From: an uncultured Flavobacteriaceae bacterium
GTDB lineage: Bacteria; Bacteroidota; Bacteroidia; Flavobacteriales; Flavobacteriaceae
Assembly (NCBI GenBank): GCA_938029725.1
Contig: CALHGE010000012.1
Span: forward strand, 1 to 64,000
Direction: 5' to 3'
Length of the DNA stretch: 64,000 bases
In this document: one piece after another, positions 63,977-64,000 of the stretch
Numbering within the stretch: position 1 is the first letter of the stretch
How the letters are laid out: every line of letters starts with the position of its first letter
Notes under the pieces: model-generated
Databases searched by the model: none
What the model was told of the DNA's origin: nothing
Seen by the model: only the letters and a program-made list of their open reading frames with translations
Program-made: the position numbers and the translations under genes

Positions 63977-64000
63977 ATGAAAAAAGGTTTGAACCGCCAA
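63977..64000 (+). CDS. Possible start of a gene running off the window
   Basis: ATG at 63977 opens MKKGLNRQ, a positively charged start like that of an exported protein, 20 bases after a TAnnTTTA box. Only eight codons are visible, so nothing can be said about the product. Confidence 0.3.

Overview
This window is a 64 kb piece of a low-GC chromosome from a member of the Bacteroidota, most likely a marine Flavobacteriaceae. Three things support this. Many genes have upstream boxes of the Bacteroidota type TAnnTTTG, some with a TTTG or TTG about 18-21 nt further upstream. Shine-Dalgarno sequences are largely absent. The gene content is typical of the group: fused thrA, DUF3822-rsmD, head GIN and DUF4097 proteins, DUF3667, PepSY and TMEM220 proteins, a KdnB-type Kdo oxidase and a miaE hydroxylase. 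Most of the window is ordinary core chromosome. I see no phage, insertion sequence, CRISPR array or complete tRNA.

Layout. 1-4.7 kb: the end of clpC, a small conserved protein and the NAD(P)HX repair enzyme nnr. 4.8-9.8 kb: the threonine operon thrA-thrB-thrC, preceded by a promoter and a Thr-rich leader ORF. 9.8-15.5 kb: a secreted Xaa-Pro aminopeptidase, then gcvT-glsA-reductase, a pterin dehydratase and yebC. 15.6-16.3 kb: a decayed gene for a secreted protein. 16.3-19.6 kb: three surface-polysaccharide genes (CapK-like ligase, phosphoglycosyl transferase, ATP-grasp). 20.3-23.4 kb: kdsB-HAD-kdnB-acyltransferase, pointing to 8-oxidised or 8-amino Kdo in the lipid A core. 23.4-29.4 kb: a membrane protein, a RecD-like helicase, a conserved three-gene unit ending in rsmD, an internally deleted amidohydrolase, an RluA-type pseudouridine synthase and RNase P RNA.

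29.5-38.7 kb: dnaX, a TMEM220 protein, miaE, ppk1-sixA, pdxH, rnz with a small STAS-like neighbour, and pyrR-pyrB. 38.9-45.5 kb: a DUF3667 protein, rpsA, a Kbp-like LysM protein, cmk and lon. 45.7-48.7 kb: an ECF sigma factor operon with a probable anti-sigma factor and two surface beta-repeat proteins. 49-55.7 kb: an MFS transporter, an M48 lipoprotein protease and the alpha-glucan pair glgB-GH31. 55.9-64 kb: a collagen-like lipoprotein, a lipoprotein MsrB, lpdA, small membrane proteins, aroQ, two outer-membrane beta-barrels, xerD and a gene-free right end.

No single large undescribed system stands out. The observations most worth following are the candidate threonine attenuator leader, the Kdo-modification cluster without its aminotransferase, the two gene remnants, the overlap of a phosphohistidine phosphatase with polyphosphate kinase, and the ECF operon. 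Function calls rest on reading motifs and comparing with families from memory; no database search was run.
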